A stretch of 64,000 bases of DNA, taken from JALEFZ01 sp039817415. Lineage in GTDB: Bacteria > Bacteroidota > Bacteroidia > J057. The position numbers were made by a program, and so were the translations under genes. This document shows positions 37,922 through 45,618 of the stretch, in pieces (the first letter of the stretch is position 1; every line of letters starts with the position of its first letter). Under the pieces are notes generated by a model. It did no database searches, had not been told where the DNA came from, and saw only the letters and a program-made list of their open reading frames with translations. The stretch spans positions 50,318 through 114,317 of the forward strand of contig JBCBVV010000018.1 in the NCBI GenBank assembly GCA_039817415.1. Direction: 5' to 3'.

Positions 37922-38785
37922 TTGTCGGATTACGCTAAGGACTTTAAAAGCCATCAGTTTCAACTCTTCGGGAAAAATGTCATGGGAAGGGCCACCTTCA
38001 CACCCCCCACTAAAATTAGTTCCTCCAATCATGATCAGGTCAATTTCGTCTATGTAGCCCAAGGACAATCCAGACTCTACGCGCCACAACATCAGTACCA
38101 GCTTCAAACGGGAGATTTCGTCCTCATGAAATGCGAAAACTTTGTCAACCAATGGCTGCCCAACGAAGATGATTCACCCAACGAAGTAATTATCCTTCAC
38201 TATTACCCTGATCTGCTAACATATATTTACAACGAGCAATTACCCTCCTTTTTTACTAGAAAAAATCCTCCAGAACCAAATCCTGTAGAGAAATTCCATG
38301 TCAATGATCTCATGAGGCACTATATTGAAGGCTTACGCTATTATTTCAATCATCCTGATTTGATTGACGATGACCTACTTAAGGTGAAGTTGCAAGAGCT
38401 TATCCTGATCCTAAGCCGTACAGATCGTTCTGGAAGGGTTGAGGCTATTTTCTCAAGTCTCTTTCAATCCAGAGAATACAAGTTCAAGGAAATCATCCAT
38501 TCCAATCTCTATGAGGATCTCAAGCTAGAGGACCTGGCTCACTTTTCAGGCATGAGTCTTTCTTCCTTCAAAAGGAAATTTAAGGCTGTATTTGGGACCA
38601 GTCCCACCCAATATATTCGAAGTAAGAGACTTGAGAAAGCGGAAAGACTTATCAAAAGTACCGAAGATAGAATCTCCGATATTGCTTACGATTGCGGCTT
38701 CAATGATATTGGATATTTCTCAAAATCCTTTCAGGCTGTTTATAAGTATTCCCCCACTGAATATAGAAAGATGCATGTGAGCTGA
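37922..38785 (+). CDS. AraC-family transcriptional regulator
   Basis: A 287-residue protein. The N-terminal half is a cupin-like effector domain (VNFVYVAQGQSRLYAP, LQTGDFVLMKCENF) and the C-terminal 100 residues are the double helix-turn-helix (LEDLAHFSGMSLSSFKRKFKAVFGTSPTQYI, then ISDIAYDCGFNDIGYFSKSFQAVY). The best start is the TTG at 37922; the nearest ATG upstream (37915) is in another frame and runs into a stop after seven codons, and the first in-frame ATG (37982) would remove about 20 residues. Convergent with the truncated-hemoglobin gene. Confidence 0.85.
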   Translation: MSDYAKDFKSHQFQLFGKNVMGRATFTPPTKISSSNHDQVNFVYVAQGQSRLYAPQHQYQLQTGDFVLMKCENFVNQWLPNEDDSPNEVIILHYYPDLLTYIYNEQLPSFFTRKNPPEPNPVEKFHVNDLMRHYIEGLRYYFNHPDLIDDDLLKVKLQELILILSRTDRSGRVEAIFSSLFQSREYKFKEIIHSNLYEDLKLEDLAHFSGMSLSSFKRKFKAVFGTSPTQYIRSKRLEKAERLIKSTEDRISDIAYDCGFNDIGYFSKSFQAVYKYSPTEYRKMHVS

Positions 38786-38838
38786 TTCTCCAATATCTTG
38801 GCCTTTGTCTTATAATCCTTTGATTGGGGTCGATATGC

Positions 38839-39222
38839 TTAAGCTTCTCCCCACCCTCTTTCGCGATAGTAGGTAATTTTGGAATGGAACATAAGCGCCA
38901 TTCTGTTGGCTCTCCACTTGGCTTCCTCTGCCTTCTTACCTTCGAAAAGATCATCAACTGTAGCGGAAAATAACGCTAGCCAGCGATCAAAATGTTCTTG
39001 CTCCACAGGTAGTTTCATGTGGGGAGGAAAGGGACGTCCATTGTAGGTATAATCATCTGTAAGGACGGTTTGCCAGAAGGTATACATCTTATTCAGGTGG
39101 AATTCCCATCGATTCCCAATGACCTGATTGAAAATGTGACCAATGAGTTTGTCTTGCCTTACTTTCCCATAAAAGCTATCAACCAATAACTGAATATCTT
39201 CTAGGTTTTCTATATCCTTCAT
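38839..39222 (-). CDS. group III truncated hemoglobin
   Basis: A 127-residue heme protein with the trHb-III signature: LLVDSFYGKVRQDKLIGHIFN in helices A-B, HLNKMYTFWQTVL in the E region, RPFPPHMKLPVEQEHFDRWLALF with the proximal His in EHFDRWL, and RANRMALMFHSKI. Such proteins bind oxygen or detoxify nitric oxide and peroxide in the cytoplasm. It is convergent with the AraC gene. Confidence 0.9.
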   Translation of the reverse strand: MKDIENLEDIQLLVDSFYGKVRQDKLIGHIFNQVIGNRWEFHLNKMYTFWQTVLTDDYTYNGRPFPPHMKLPVEQEHFDRWLALFSATVDDLFEGKKAEEAKWRANRMALMFHSKITYYRERGWGEA

Positions 39223-39544
39223 TTCGCGTCTCTCCTTTGTTCGTTCCTAAATAGCTCATTTTAGCATGGCATCCCAATGAGATTTATCCACCTCTTTCTT
39301 TCAAATGCTTTTTTCCTTCAGGCTCATGTATTTTTCTCCTTGTGAACGTCTTGATATTGTAGGCAGCGGGTAACGCCCATAGCCATTTTTCAAAAGGGTA
39401 AGAAGCCTTGCCCCCATCATCCAACATCATAACAACCCCTTGGCGGCTAGATATTCTCTCAAACTTTATCTAGGCCATTTACATCCCTGTTGTTTCTAAT
39501 GGCCCTTTTGCAAAGGATCATATAACATCACAAACAACAATATC
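39223..39544. other. 322-base gap upstream of the Cys-rich protein gene
   Basis: No gene was recognised. A 7-bp inverted repeat (GGCCATT at about 39473 with AATGGCC at about 39498, 18-base loop) lies roughly 50-70 bases before the next ATG and might be an operator or leader structure. Confidence 0.4.
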
Positions 39545-41437
39545 ATGAGTTTTATTGTAAGAGGTAACCTATGCGGTTACGTTTGCGAGGATTGTCGTGA
39601 ACCACTTTTTGGTTCTATCGTCCGACTGTATCGACTAGCCAATCAAATTGGGGTTTCAGAAGCAGTTGTAGCTGACCCCAAAAACACCCTTCAACTGGTC
39701 AAAAAGGAACACATCGAAGCCAAAAGCCAGTACCTAATTGGTGAAGGAAAAATTGACGAAGAAGGTAATTTTGAATCCGTCCTAACAGATGAATTTGACA
39801 ATTATCGAGGTCCCATTATGGTAGATGTATTTGTCCCATCAGTTCCTGGACAACAATCAAGAGAAAAAGAAGGGGTTCAATTTACCATTACCATTCTCCA
39901 ACCAAGATGGCAGCCACAGGACAATGACCTTGTTTTTAATTATCAGTATTGCCTGTCGGCCCGTTTCTGGTGTTACATTCGAAGTCTTTTTGATGCCTGG
40001 GTCATATGTGGCAGGTTGATGACCTGTGGACAAAACTCAAGGCCGATTGTTGGAGCTACGGTTACAGCCTTTGATGCCGATTGGCTAAAGGACGATGAAA
40101 TTGGTTCCGCCACCACAGATGGAGAGGGTAAGTTTAGGATTGACTATAGTAGCATTGATTTCAAACAAACCTTTTTGTCTCCTTATATCAATGTAGAAAC
40201 GCCCTTTCCTCCCTATAACTCTGGCCCTGATGTGTATTTCAAGGCATATACGACTGATGGAGGAACGATTTTAGAGGAGAGTCGCTCCGATGGTAAACAG
40301 GCCGGGAGAGAAAACATTGGGAATTGCTTTTGTATTGACCTTTGTGGCGAATTCGAAGTACCCGTTTCGCCAGTAGCCTCTGCTTGGCTGAGGGTTGGCG
40401 ATCCTTTTTACATACATAGTGATTTTGATGCCTTAGGATATGCTGGTACAGCAAAGTACGCCATGACAGGTACTATCGATTTGAATGGTCAAGTCGCTGT
40501 GAGTACCGGTTCCAAACCCCTTGAAGGCAATCCGATTGAGTATCGCTTTATGATCAGTCCCCATGTAACTGGTATCAATGGTGCATCCCCTATCGCTGCA
40601 TCTAACTTTACGAAGATCGTGGGTGTAGATACCGGCTTATTGGTGAGTGCAGTTATTGGAGAGATGTTTTATCCAGGCAATCCACTGGACCTCACTGATC
40701 CAGCTAGAACGGTACCCATCAAAAGTGAGTTAGATGACTTTGATTCGGAAGGTTGGTTCGATGTCAACAAAGCTATTTTGAGAACATTCACGGACGACGC
40801 TAGCCTGAACGTTGCAGAACTCAGCACGAATAAATGGCAATGGATCGATCATGACAGGATGATGACCTTTGATTCAAAGGAATTAACCGACAATAGTATG
40901 CCTTCTATCTCAGGACCTGGGGAATCCATCCCAACTAGCAGCAGAAAGGCCACTGAGAAAATTGCCATTAGACTTGAAATTCGCGAGGTGATTGACAAGG
41001 CTAGTAATATATTCAATTACCTCCCTGCGAATGGTCAGACCTTGAATGCTATGTTTATCAACAACACTCAGGCTGTGAGGGAATTCAACATTAACGAATT
41101 AGCACCTGCTCCCTGTTCCCCTCTATCAGGTGGAATTGCAGCTTCTTTTACGGCACATCATCCTCACCTTCAGGCTGCTAATATCAATATAACAAGTAAC
41201 GATGGAGCGATTGATGTAAATTTAACAGGCGATGGTTTACAACTTTCAGCAAATACCAATGACAGTATCAATCACCTAAGCAGTACGGGCTTGTCAGTTA
41301 CGGGCTTTCCTAATAATGTTGCTTTGAAGACCTGTACCTATATCGCCACCTTCAGGATTAGAAGGCGACTCCACACCAATCACTCGCCAGTCTCCGCCCA
41401 GGAAATTGTAAAAGCCTTCTATTATGAAGCTTCTTGA
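39545..41437 (+). CDS. Cys-rich 630-residue protein with transthyretin-like domains, unknown function
   Basis: The protein has no signal peptide or membrane helix. It opens with a cysteine cluster (Cys10, Cys14, Cys17) in a short segment GYVCEDCREPLFGSIVRLY that resembles the start of a carboxypeptidase-regulatory/transthyretin-like beta-sandwich; a second such unit begins near 155 (VICGRLMTCGQNSRPIVGATVTAFDAD, then IGSATTDGEGKFRIDYSS). A third Cys cluster is NCFCIDLCGEF near 260-270. The C-terminal 350 residues are beta-rich and resemble no family known to me. It may be a structural or cytoplasmic scaffold, or exported by an unusual route. Single gene. Confidence 0.65.
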   Translation: MSFIVRGNLCGYVCEDCREPLFGSIVRLYRLANQIGVSEAVVADPKNTLQLVKKEHIEAKSQYLIGEGKIDEEGNFESVLTDEFDNYRGPIMVDVFVPSVPGQQSREKEGVQFTITILQPRWQPQDNDLVFNYQYCLSARFWCYIRSLFDAWVICGRLMTCGQNSRPIVGATVTAFDADWLKDDEIGSATTDGEGKFRIDYSSIDFKQTFLSPYINVETPFPPYNSGPDVYFKAYTTDGGTILEESRSDGKQAGRENIGNCFCIDLCGEFEVPVSPVASAWLRVGDPFYIHSDFDALGYAGTAKYAMTGTIDLNGQVAVSTGSKPLEGNPIEYRFMISPHVTGINGASPIAASNFTKIVGVDTGLLVSAVIGEMFYPGNPLDLTDPARTVPIKSELDDFDSEGWFDVNKAILRTFTDDASLNVAELSTNKWQWIDHDRMMTFDSKELTDNSMPSISGPGESIPTSSRKATEKIAIRLEIREVIDKASNIFNYLPANGQTLNAMFINNTQAVREFNINELAPAPCSPLSGGIAASFTAHHPHLQAANINITSNDGAIDVNLTGDGLQLSANTNDSINHLSSTGLSVTGFPNNVALKTCTYIATFRIRRRLHTNHSPVSAQEIVKAFYYEAS

Positions 41438-41475
41438 TGGTAGAAAAGCTTGATCCAAGTTTATTTCTATTCTAA

Positions 41476-41507
41476 TAAAAAGGTCTCCCAAAGACATGGG
41501 AGACCTA
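41476..41507 (-). terminator. strong Rho-independent terminator on the minus strand
   Basis: A perfect 10-bp stem (AGGTCTCCCA / TGGGAGACCT, 6-base loop) is followed on the minus strand by TTTTTATTAG. There is no T-run in the plus direction, so it serves the small minus-strand gene at 41595-41789, not the 630-residue gene. Confidence 0.8.
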
Positions 41508-41594
41508 TGTACTGCAACGGTTGTGCTGCAGGTTGGCTAGTTCCACTTGGGGGTAGAAGTCGTTGAGCAAGGGGATGTGGCTGGCGAGTAGTGC

Positions 41595-41789
41595 TTATTT
41601 GTCCGTTTCTTCGGTCTTCATGGCCTTGTCCCAGCCTTTGATTTCGATGACCACATCAAGGTTAAGAGCAAGAGCCGACGATTCTGTTTCCTGGTATTTT
41701 TCTACAAGCTGTACTTCTGGAAGAAAAATACCTTCTTCATCGAAGATGCTGGTATCAGTTTCCTTTTGCGTTTTTTTGATCCACTTCAT
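41595..41789 (-). CDS. small acidic protein of unknown function
   Basis: A 64-residue protein from an ATG at 41789 (starts MKWIKKTQKETD, ends KTEETDK) with an acidic body (FDEEGIFLPEVQLVEKYQ). It has no signal peptide and no family was recognised. The strong minus-strand terminator 90 bases downstream supports a real transcript. After its TAA stop the same frame continues for 29 residues of protein-like sequence to a TAG at 41505, so the gene may once have been longer. Confidence 0.5.
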   Translation of the reverse strand: MKWIKKTQKETDTSIFDEEGIFLPEVQLVEKYQETESSALALNLDVVIEIKGWDKAMKTEETDK

Positions 41790-41949
41790 ACTTGTGCTAT
41801 TAAAGGTATGGACTGATGCGGATTCAGTCTACATACCATGTCTATGGTACATAACTAGGGATATCATTACTTATCTACAGTTTTACTATTTACGACACAA
41901 TAAAAGGTAATAAATCCAATAGATTCTTGTAAAAATCGGACATCTTTCC

Positions 41950-42807
41950 CTATTCGAATAATTCAAAGAGATTTACTTCCAGAACATTACTGGCGAGTTT
42001 ATCACCTTGGAGGTATTGGATGAATTGTGAGGGATTTTGGTTAGTAAATCGTTTAAACTCATGGTTAAAATGGGCTTGATCATAGTAACCTGCCTCCTGC
42101 GCCATGATAGATAGAGATCTATAATCTCCTTGTGAAATGCGCTTAAAGGCTCTTGAAAATCTAGTCACCTTCAAAAAATCCTTGGTTGAAAACCCTAGTT
42201 CCTCCCCGATAATCCGTCTCAGCTGTCGCTCACTCAAATTCAAACTGGAAGCTAGTTCCTTCACATTGATGTTCGGAGTCTTGGTCAAACTGTCTTTTAG
42301 CGCACTTGTATAAATGAGCTTCTTTCCTTCAAAACCTGATGAAATTACTTTCTTTTCAAGGTAAGATTCGAACTCCTTTATACAGTTTGTTACCCTTAAA
42401 TCAGCCTAAAAACGTTCGTAAAGATTCCCCAATTCAGGATCGAGGTCTTGTTCTAACATGATGAGTTTATCTTGAAACTCCTTCATATTCACATGGAAAA
42501 GGTTCGAAATCACCCCAGGCCTTAGGATGACCCTAAGGATTTTCACATGCTGCATATTTATGTTCACCGTTGGCAGCACACTAGGTGGCAGCATAGCCAT
42601 TCGAGGTAGCTTCTCTTTTTTTATGCTTTTAGACTGAATGGTTATAGGTTTATCAAAATAGAAGAGAAACAGAAAACCTGTCGTTAAGCTAGGGTAGAAT
42701 GGGAACCTCTCATCCTTTAGGTCTTCAATTTCATACCATTCATAATGATAGACAATATGGCTAAATCTTATACTGGGAGGCAGAAATACCTGTTTGAGAG
42801 GCAACAT
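41950..42807 (-). pseudogene. AraC-family regulator interrupted by an in-frame TAG stop
   Basis: The frame starts at an ATG at 42807 and runs 133 codons to a TAG at 42406-42408 (...LGNLYERF), then continues in the same frame for 39 sense codons (ADLRVTNCIKEFESYLEKK...) into a complete AraC helix-turn-helix (LASSLNLSERQLRRIIGEELGFSTKDFLKVTRF, then SIMAQEAGYYDQAHFNHEFKRFTNQNPSQF) that ends with TAG at 41950. Both halves look like one 285-residue regulator with an N-terminal DUF6597-like domain. A C-to-T change at a former CAG codon would explain it. Internal re-initiation at 42288 would give only a 112-residue HTH protein. Confidence 0.75.
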
Positions 42808-43074
42808 GGTAGTGATAGCTGGTGGTATTAGATACCTCTATTTACCCCTATTTTCACATTGGAATTTAGTTGTTTTTCAGAGGGGTTTTCCTGAATGAGA
42901 CTTTAAGCATGGATGAAGGCATTAGGATTATAATTTCTGATAATTTCCCTTAAAATTTGGTATTAAACATTACCTTTTGGGAAATTTTGCAAAGTTGTAT
43001 CTGTTTTTCGTTCATAAAAATGGCCATCTACTATAAAGTAGATGACCTATTCCTATCAGAGGGTGGCAAAGTTT

Positions 43075-43698
43075 TTAGACAGAAAGAGCTAACTCTCTTG
43101 CCGATTCTTTTGCTTTGTTCATGCCTTGTTCTTTCAACTCTGGACCAAGGTCAAGTGGCTGGGCATGAATAAAGGAGACATCATAGATCCCGACAAATCC
43201 GAAAATCGATTTTAAGTAGTTTTCCATGAAGTCAAACTGGTTCATAGGACTATCCTGGCTGTAATCTCCTCCTCGAGAGGTAATGACATACATTTTTTTT
43301 CCTTTTACCAGCCCTTCGGGTCCATTGGCGGTGTAATGGAATAATATGCCTGCTTGCACAATGACATCGATATAATGCTTCAATTGATAAGGTAGTCCGA
43401 AATTCCACATGGGGGCAGTAATTAAATAGCCATCATGTGACACAAAATCTCTAGAATAAGCATCAATACTTTCCCAAGCTTTTTGGGCCTGCTCATCAAT
43501 GGCAACTCCTCCCATTAAGAGCATTTTAGTGTTAGCCTCCAAACCGTTGATGGCAGGTAGATTTTCTTCAAATACATTGATGGTTTTAACAGATAGGTCT
43601 GAAACCTTCTCCTGCAAAGAATTCAAAAACTCAGTAGAAATCTCAAGTGTTCGCGAATTCTCCTTCCTAGGAGAAGCGTTAATGTGGAGTAATCTCAT
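43075..43698 (-). CDS. azoR: FMN-dependent NADH-azoreductase
   Basis: A 207-residue flavodoxin-fold protein with the AzoR start RLLHINASPRKENSRT (FMN phosphate loop), the PMWNFGLPYQLKHYIDVIVQAG block at about 95-116 and ITSRGGDYSQDSPMNQFDFMENYLKSIFGFVG at about 140-170. AzoR-type enzymes reduce quinones and azo compounds with NADH in the cytoplasm. A 16-bp inverted repeat sits about 47 bases before the ATG. Probably a monocistronic, inducible gene. Confidence 0.92.
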   Translation of the reverse strand: MRLLHINASPRKENSRTLEISTEFLNSLQEKVSDLSVKTINVFEENLPAINGLEANTKMLLMGGVAIDEQAQKAWESIDAYSRDFVSHDGYLITAPMWNFGLPYQLKHYIDVIVQAGILFHYTANGPEGLVKGKKMYVITSRGGDYSQDSPMNQFDFMENYLKSIFGFVGIYDVSFIHAQPLDLGPELKEQGMNKAKESARELALSV

Positions 43699-44024
43699 GA
43701 CAAAATGATAGTTTTAGGGCGAAAAACGGGTAATTTTCACAAACTAGTGTCCAAACACTATTTCGAAATTCTAAATAAGCTAACATTAATTTCCATAAAT
43801 TCCACATTTAGAATTAATTGAATATTCGAATAAAAAATAGGCTATTTCGAATCGATGAATTAATGCGATCACGCTGATCCACACCCAAGTATCTGATTCC
43901 CAGATGGTACGGCAGTAACCAATTACCTAGAGCGAAAAGATGGCCCCTTCGAAACAGGATATATTCAAAAAATAAAATGTGCAAAAATGGTCAAATAATG
44001 TTGGAGGAGTAATCTAATTCTTGC
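43699..44024. other. 326-base gap with azoR promoter region
   Basis: No protein gene. It is very A/T-rich and contains several TTCGAAT-like motifs. The inverted repeat TAGTGT-CCAA-ACACTA at 43745-43760 is the only clear regulatory candidate. Confidence 0.5.
43745..43760 (-). promoter_or_regulatory. inverted repeat upstream of azoR, candidate operator
   Basis: TAGTGTCCAAACACTA is a 6-bp perfect inverted repeat with a 4-base centre, 47-62 bases before the azoR ATG. Azoreductase genes are often repressed by HxlR/MarR-type regulators binding such short palindromes. Confidence 0.4.
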
Positions 44025-44972
44025 CTAAGGTTCAATTTGTCTAAGGATATCCTTGGTCCAAGAAAAGTACTTATTGATAATGTCTCCCTTATCTTGTTCG
44101 ATAAAGTTGAGGAAGGCTTGACTGGCAGGAGAAAGGCCTTTTTCTTTCCGATACACTAACATCCATTGGGTAATAATGGGAAGCCCTTTCATGGGAATCA
44201 ATTTTAGGTCTACCGATTTCAATTCATTTCTCAAGCCAATCAGCGGCATAATTGAATAGCCTAGTCCAGCATTAACGGCTTGTTTTACGGCTTCATTTGA
44301 GGTGAGATAAAGGGTACGAGGATGGGGAATTTTATTGTCATTGAAGTAGGTTTCCATAGCCGCTCTTGTGGCAGACCCTTGTTCGCGAAAAATCATAGGA
44401 AGGGATTCTAAGGAAGCCTTGACAGACTTCTCATAGGAGAAAGACTCAGCTCTTTCTTTGTTGCCTACAAGGAAAAGATGATTCTCCATCAAAGGCACAA
44501 TGTTCAGTTTTATTCTTTCAGGCAGGACAGATACCAGGGCAAAATCAGTCTTATTTTCTTCTAACGACCTGACAACCTGAGTTTTATTGGTTACATCCAT
44601 CGTAACCTTTACTTCAGGATGCTTGGCAACGAATCCACTGAGCAGGTAAGGCATGACATATTTACCCGTCGAGACTACTGCTATATGAATATCTCCAGCC
44701 AACAATCCCTTATGCCTGTTGATGGTGTGTTTCACTTCATCGTTAGCAAGTAGTATCCGATCAAATACTTCAGCCATTTTTAGCCCAAATGCTGTAATAT
44801 GAATACCCCTCCCCACCTTTTCAGTAAGTGGGATACCAAACTGATCTTCAAGGTTTTTCAGCTGAATAGAAACAGCTGGCTGGGTGAGATTAAGTACTTC
44901 AGAAGCTTTGGTAATACTCCCTTGCTGGACTACTTCTTTGAAGATTTGGAGTTGGTGAAGCGTATAATTCAT
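44025..44972 (-). CDS. LysR-family transcriptional regulator (CysB/CysL-like)
   Basis: A 315-residue LTTR. N-terminal winged helix-turn-helix: TLHQLQIFKEVVQQGSITKASEVLNLTQPAVSIQLKNLEDQFGIPL. The C-terminal co-inducer domain begins near 90 (DIHIAVVSTGKYVMPYLLSGFVAKHPEV). Relatives control cysteine, carbon or oxidative-stress genes, but the target here is unknown; the neighbouring azoR is one possibility. The stop is TAG at 44025. Confidence 0.88.
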   Translation of the reverse strand: MNYTLHQLQIFKEVVQQGSITKASEVLNLTQPAVSIQLKNLEDQFGIPLTEKVGRGIHITAFGLKMAEVFDRILLANDEVKHTINRHKGLLAGDIHIAVVSTGKYVMPYLLSGFVAKHPEVKVTMDVTNKTQVVRSLEENKTDFALVSVLPERIKLNIVPLMENHLFLVGNKERAESFSYEKSVKASLESLPMIFREQGSATRAAMETYFNDNKIPHPRTLYLTSNEAVKQAVNAGLGYSIMPLIGLRNELKSVDLKLIPMKGLPIITQWMLVYRKEKGLSPASQAFLNFIEQDKGDIINKYFSWTKDILRQIEP

Positions 44973-45202
44973 AAATAAATATAAATGCTTTATATAAATT
45001 AATTAAATAAAATTAAATGAATTATTCTTCCCATATTGTAATTGTCAACAGAACGGGTAACAATAACATCAACTAAATAGATTTCTTTTGGCAAACTATC
45101 AGAGGTAAGGATCAGGCACAAGGAAAAACGATATTTCTATTACTAAGCATCAATAGTTAAGCTCAGATAGTAGTTTCTAAACATTTCTTACCTCTCCCAT
45201 TT

Positions 45203-45226
45203 GCCCCGGCACCTATCAGCCGGGGC
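45203..45226. repeat. perfect 8-bp inverted repeat GCCCCGGC / GCCGGGGC
   Basis: Stem of eight GC-only base pairs with an 8-base loop (ACCTATCA). It has no adjacent T-run and lies about 100 bases before an orphan plus-strand terminator, so it may be part of a structured RNA. Confidence 0.5.
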
Positions 45227-45321
45227 CACTTCAAGCGTAAACGTTTATTAGCCTTCAGGGGCACATACATTTTTAGATAGTGGGATAATTATTCGTATTG
45301 GTTTGGTTTTTTGTTAATCAC

Positions 45322-45352
45322 AGAGACATCCTTCCGGATGTCTCTTTTTTAT
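45322..45352 (+). terminator. orphan Rho-independent terminator, plus strand
   Basis: A perfect 10-bp stem (AGAGACATCC / GGATGTCTCT, loop TTCC) runs into six or more T on the plus strand. No plus-strand protein gene lies upstream within the gap, which suggests a noncoding transcript or a stop for antisense read-through. Confidence 0.8.
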
Positions 45353-45359
45353 TCGACAT

Positions 45360-45406
45360 AAAAAAACCTCCCGATTATCACTACTGCGTAGGACAACCGG
45401 GGAGGC
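45360..45406 (-). terminator. terminator with internal hairpin, minus strand
   Basis: On the minus strand CCTCCC pairs with GGGAGG, followed by seven T. The loop contains a second small stem (CTAC/GTAG). It can end the ftsZ transcript or a separate small RNA. Confidence 0.6.
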
Positions 45407-45495
45407 TCCGAAAGTATATGCGCGAAAAGAACCTGAAATCCCGCCTCCAGCAAAAGTGCCTCGGGCTAAAGATTTCCTAAGCTAAAAAAGCTTGT

Positions 45496-45530
45496 AAAAG
45501 AAGGAATCCGCATAAATGATTCTCTCTTTT
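45496..45530 (-). terminator. weak terminator-like hairpin just past ftsZ
   Basis: An imperfect 13-bp stem (AAAAGAAGGAATC / GATTCTCTCTTTT, 11 pairs) with U-rich flanks lies about 90 bases after the ftsZ stop. Being A/T-rich it is only a possible terminator. Confidence 0.35.
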
Positions 45531-45618
45531 GTCTGTCTTAGCTTGTGAATGAACAGTATATTCCAGAACACAACGTTCTAAAAATCCTTTAATTTCTTAG
45601 GTCGGACTGATGGTATTT

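Larger units (their letters stand above)
44973..45618. other. 646-base gap with several hairpins and oppositely oriented terminators
   Basis: No credible protein gene; the 60-codon plus-strand frame at 45298-45480 runs through two terminators and starts with TTG. The gap contains a perfect 8-bp GC hairpin (45203-45226), a plus-strand terminator at 45322-45352, a minus-strand terminator at 45360-45406 and a weaker minus-strand hairpin at 45496-45530 just past ftsZ. Confidence 0.6.

Noticed and set aside
41950..42807. Alternative genetic code (TAG as sense)
   Set aside because: Many genes in the window end in TAG normally (for example the LysR gene at 44025), so a recoded TAG is unlikely; a nonsense mutation is simpler.
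45298..45480. 60-codon plus-strand frame
   Set aside because: It starts with TTG and passes through a plus-strand and a minus-strand terminator; the composition is that of structured RNA.
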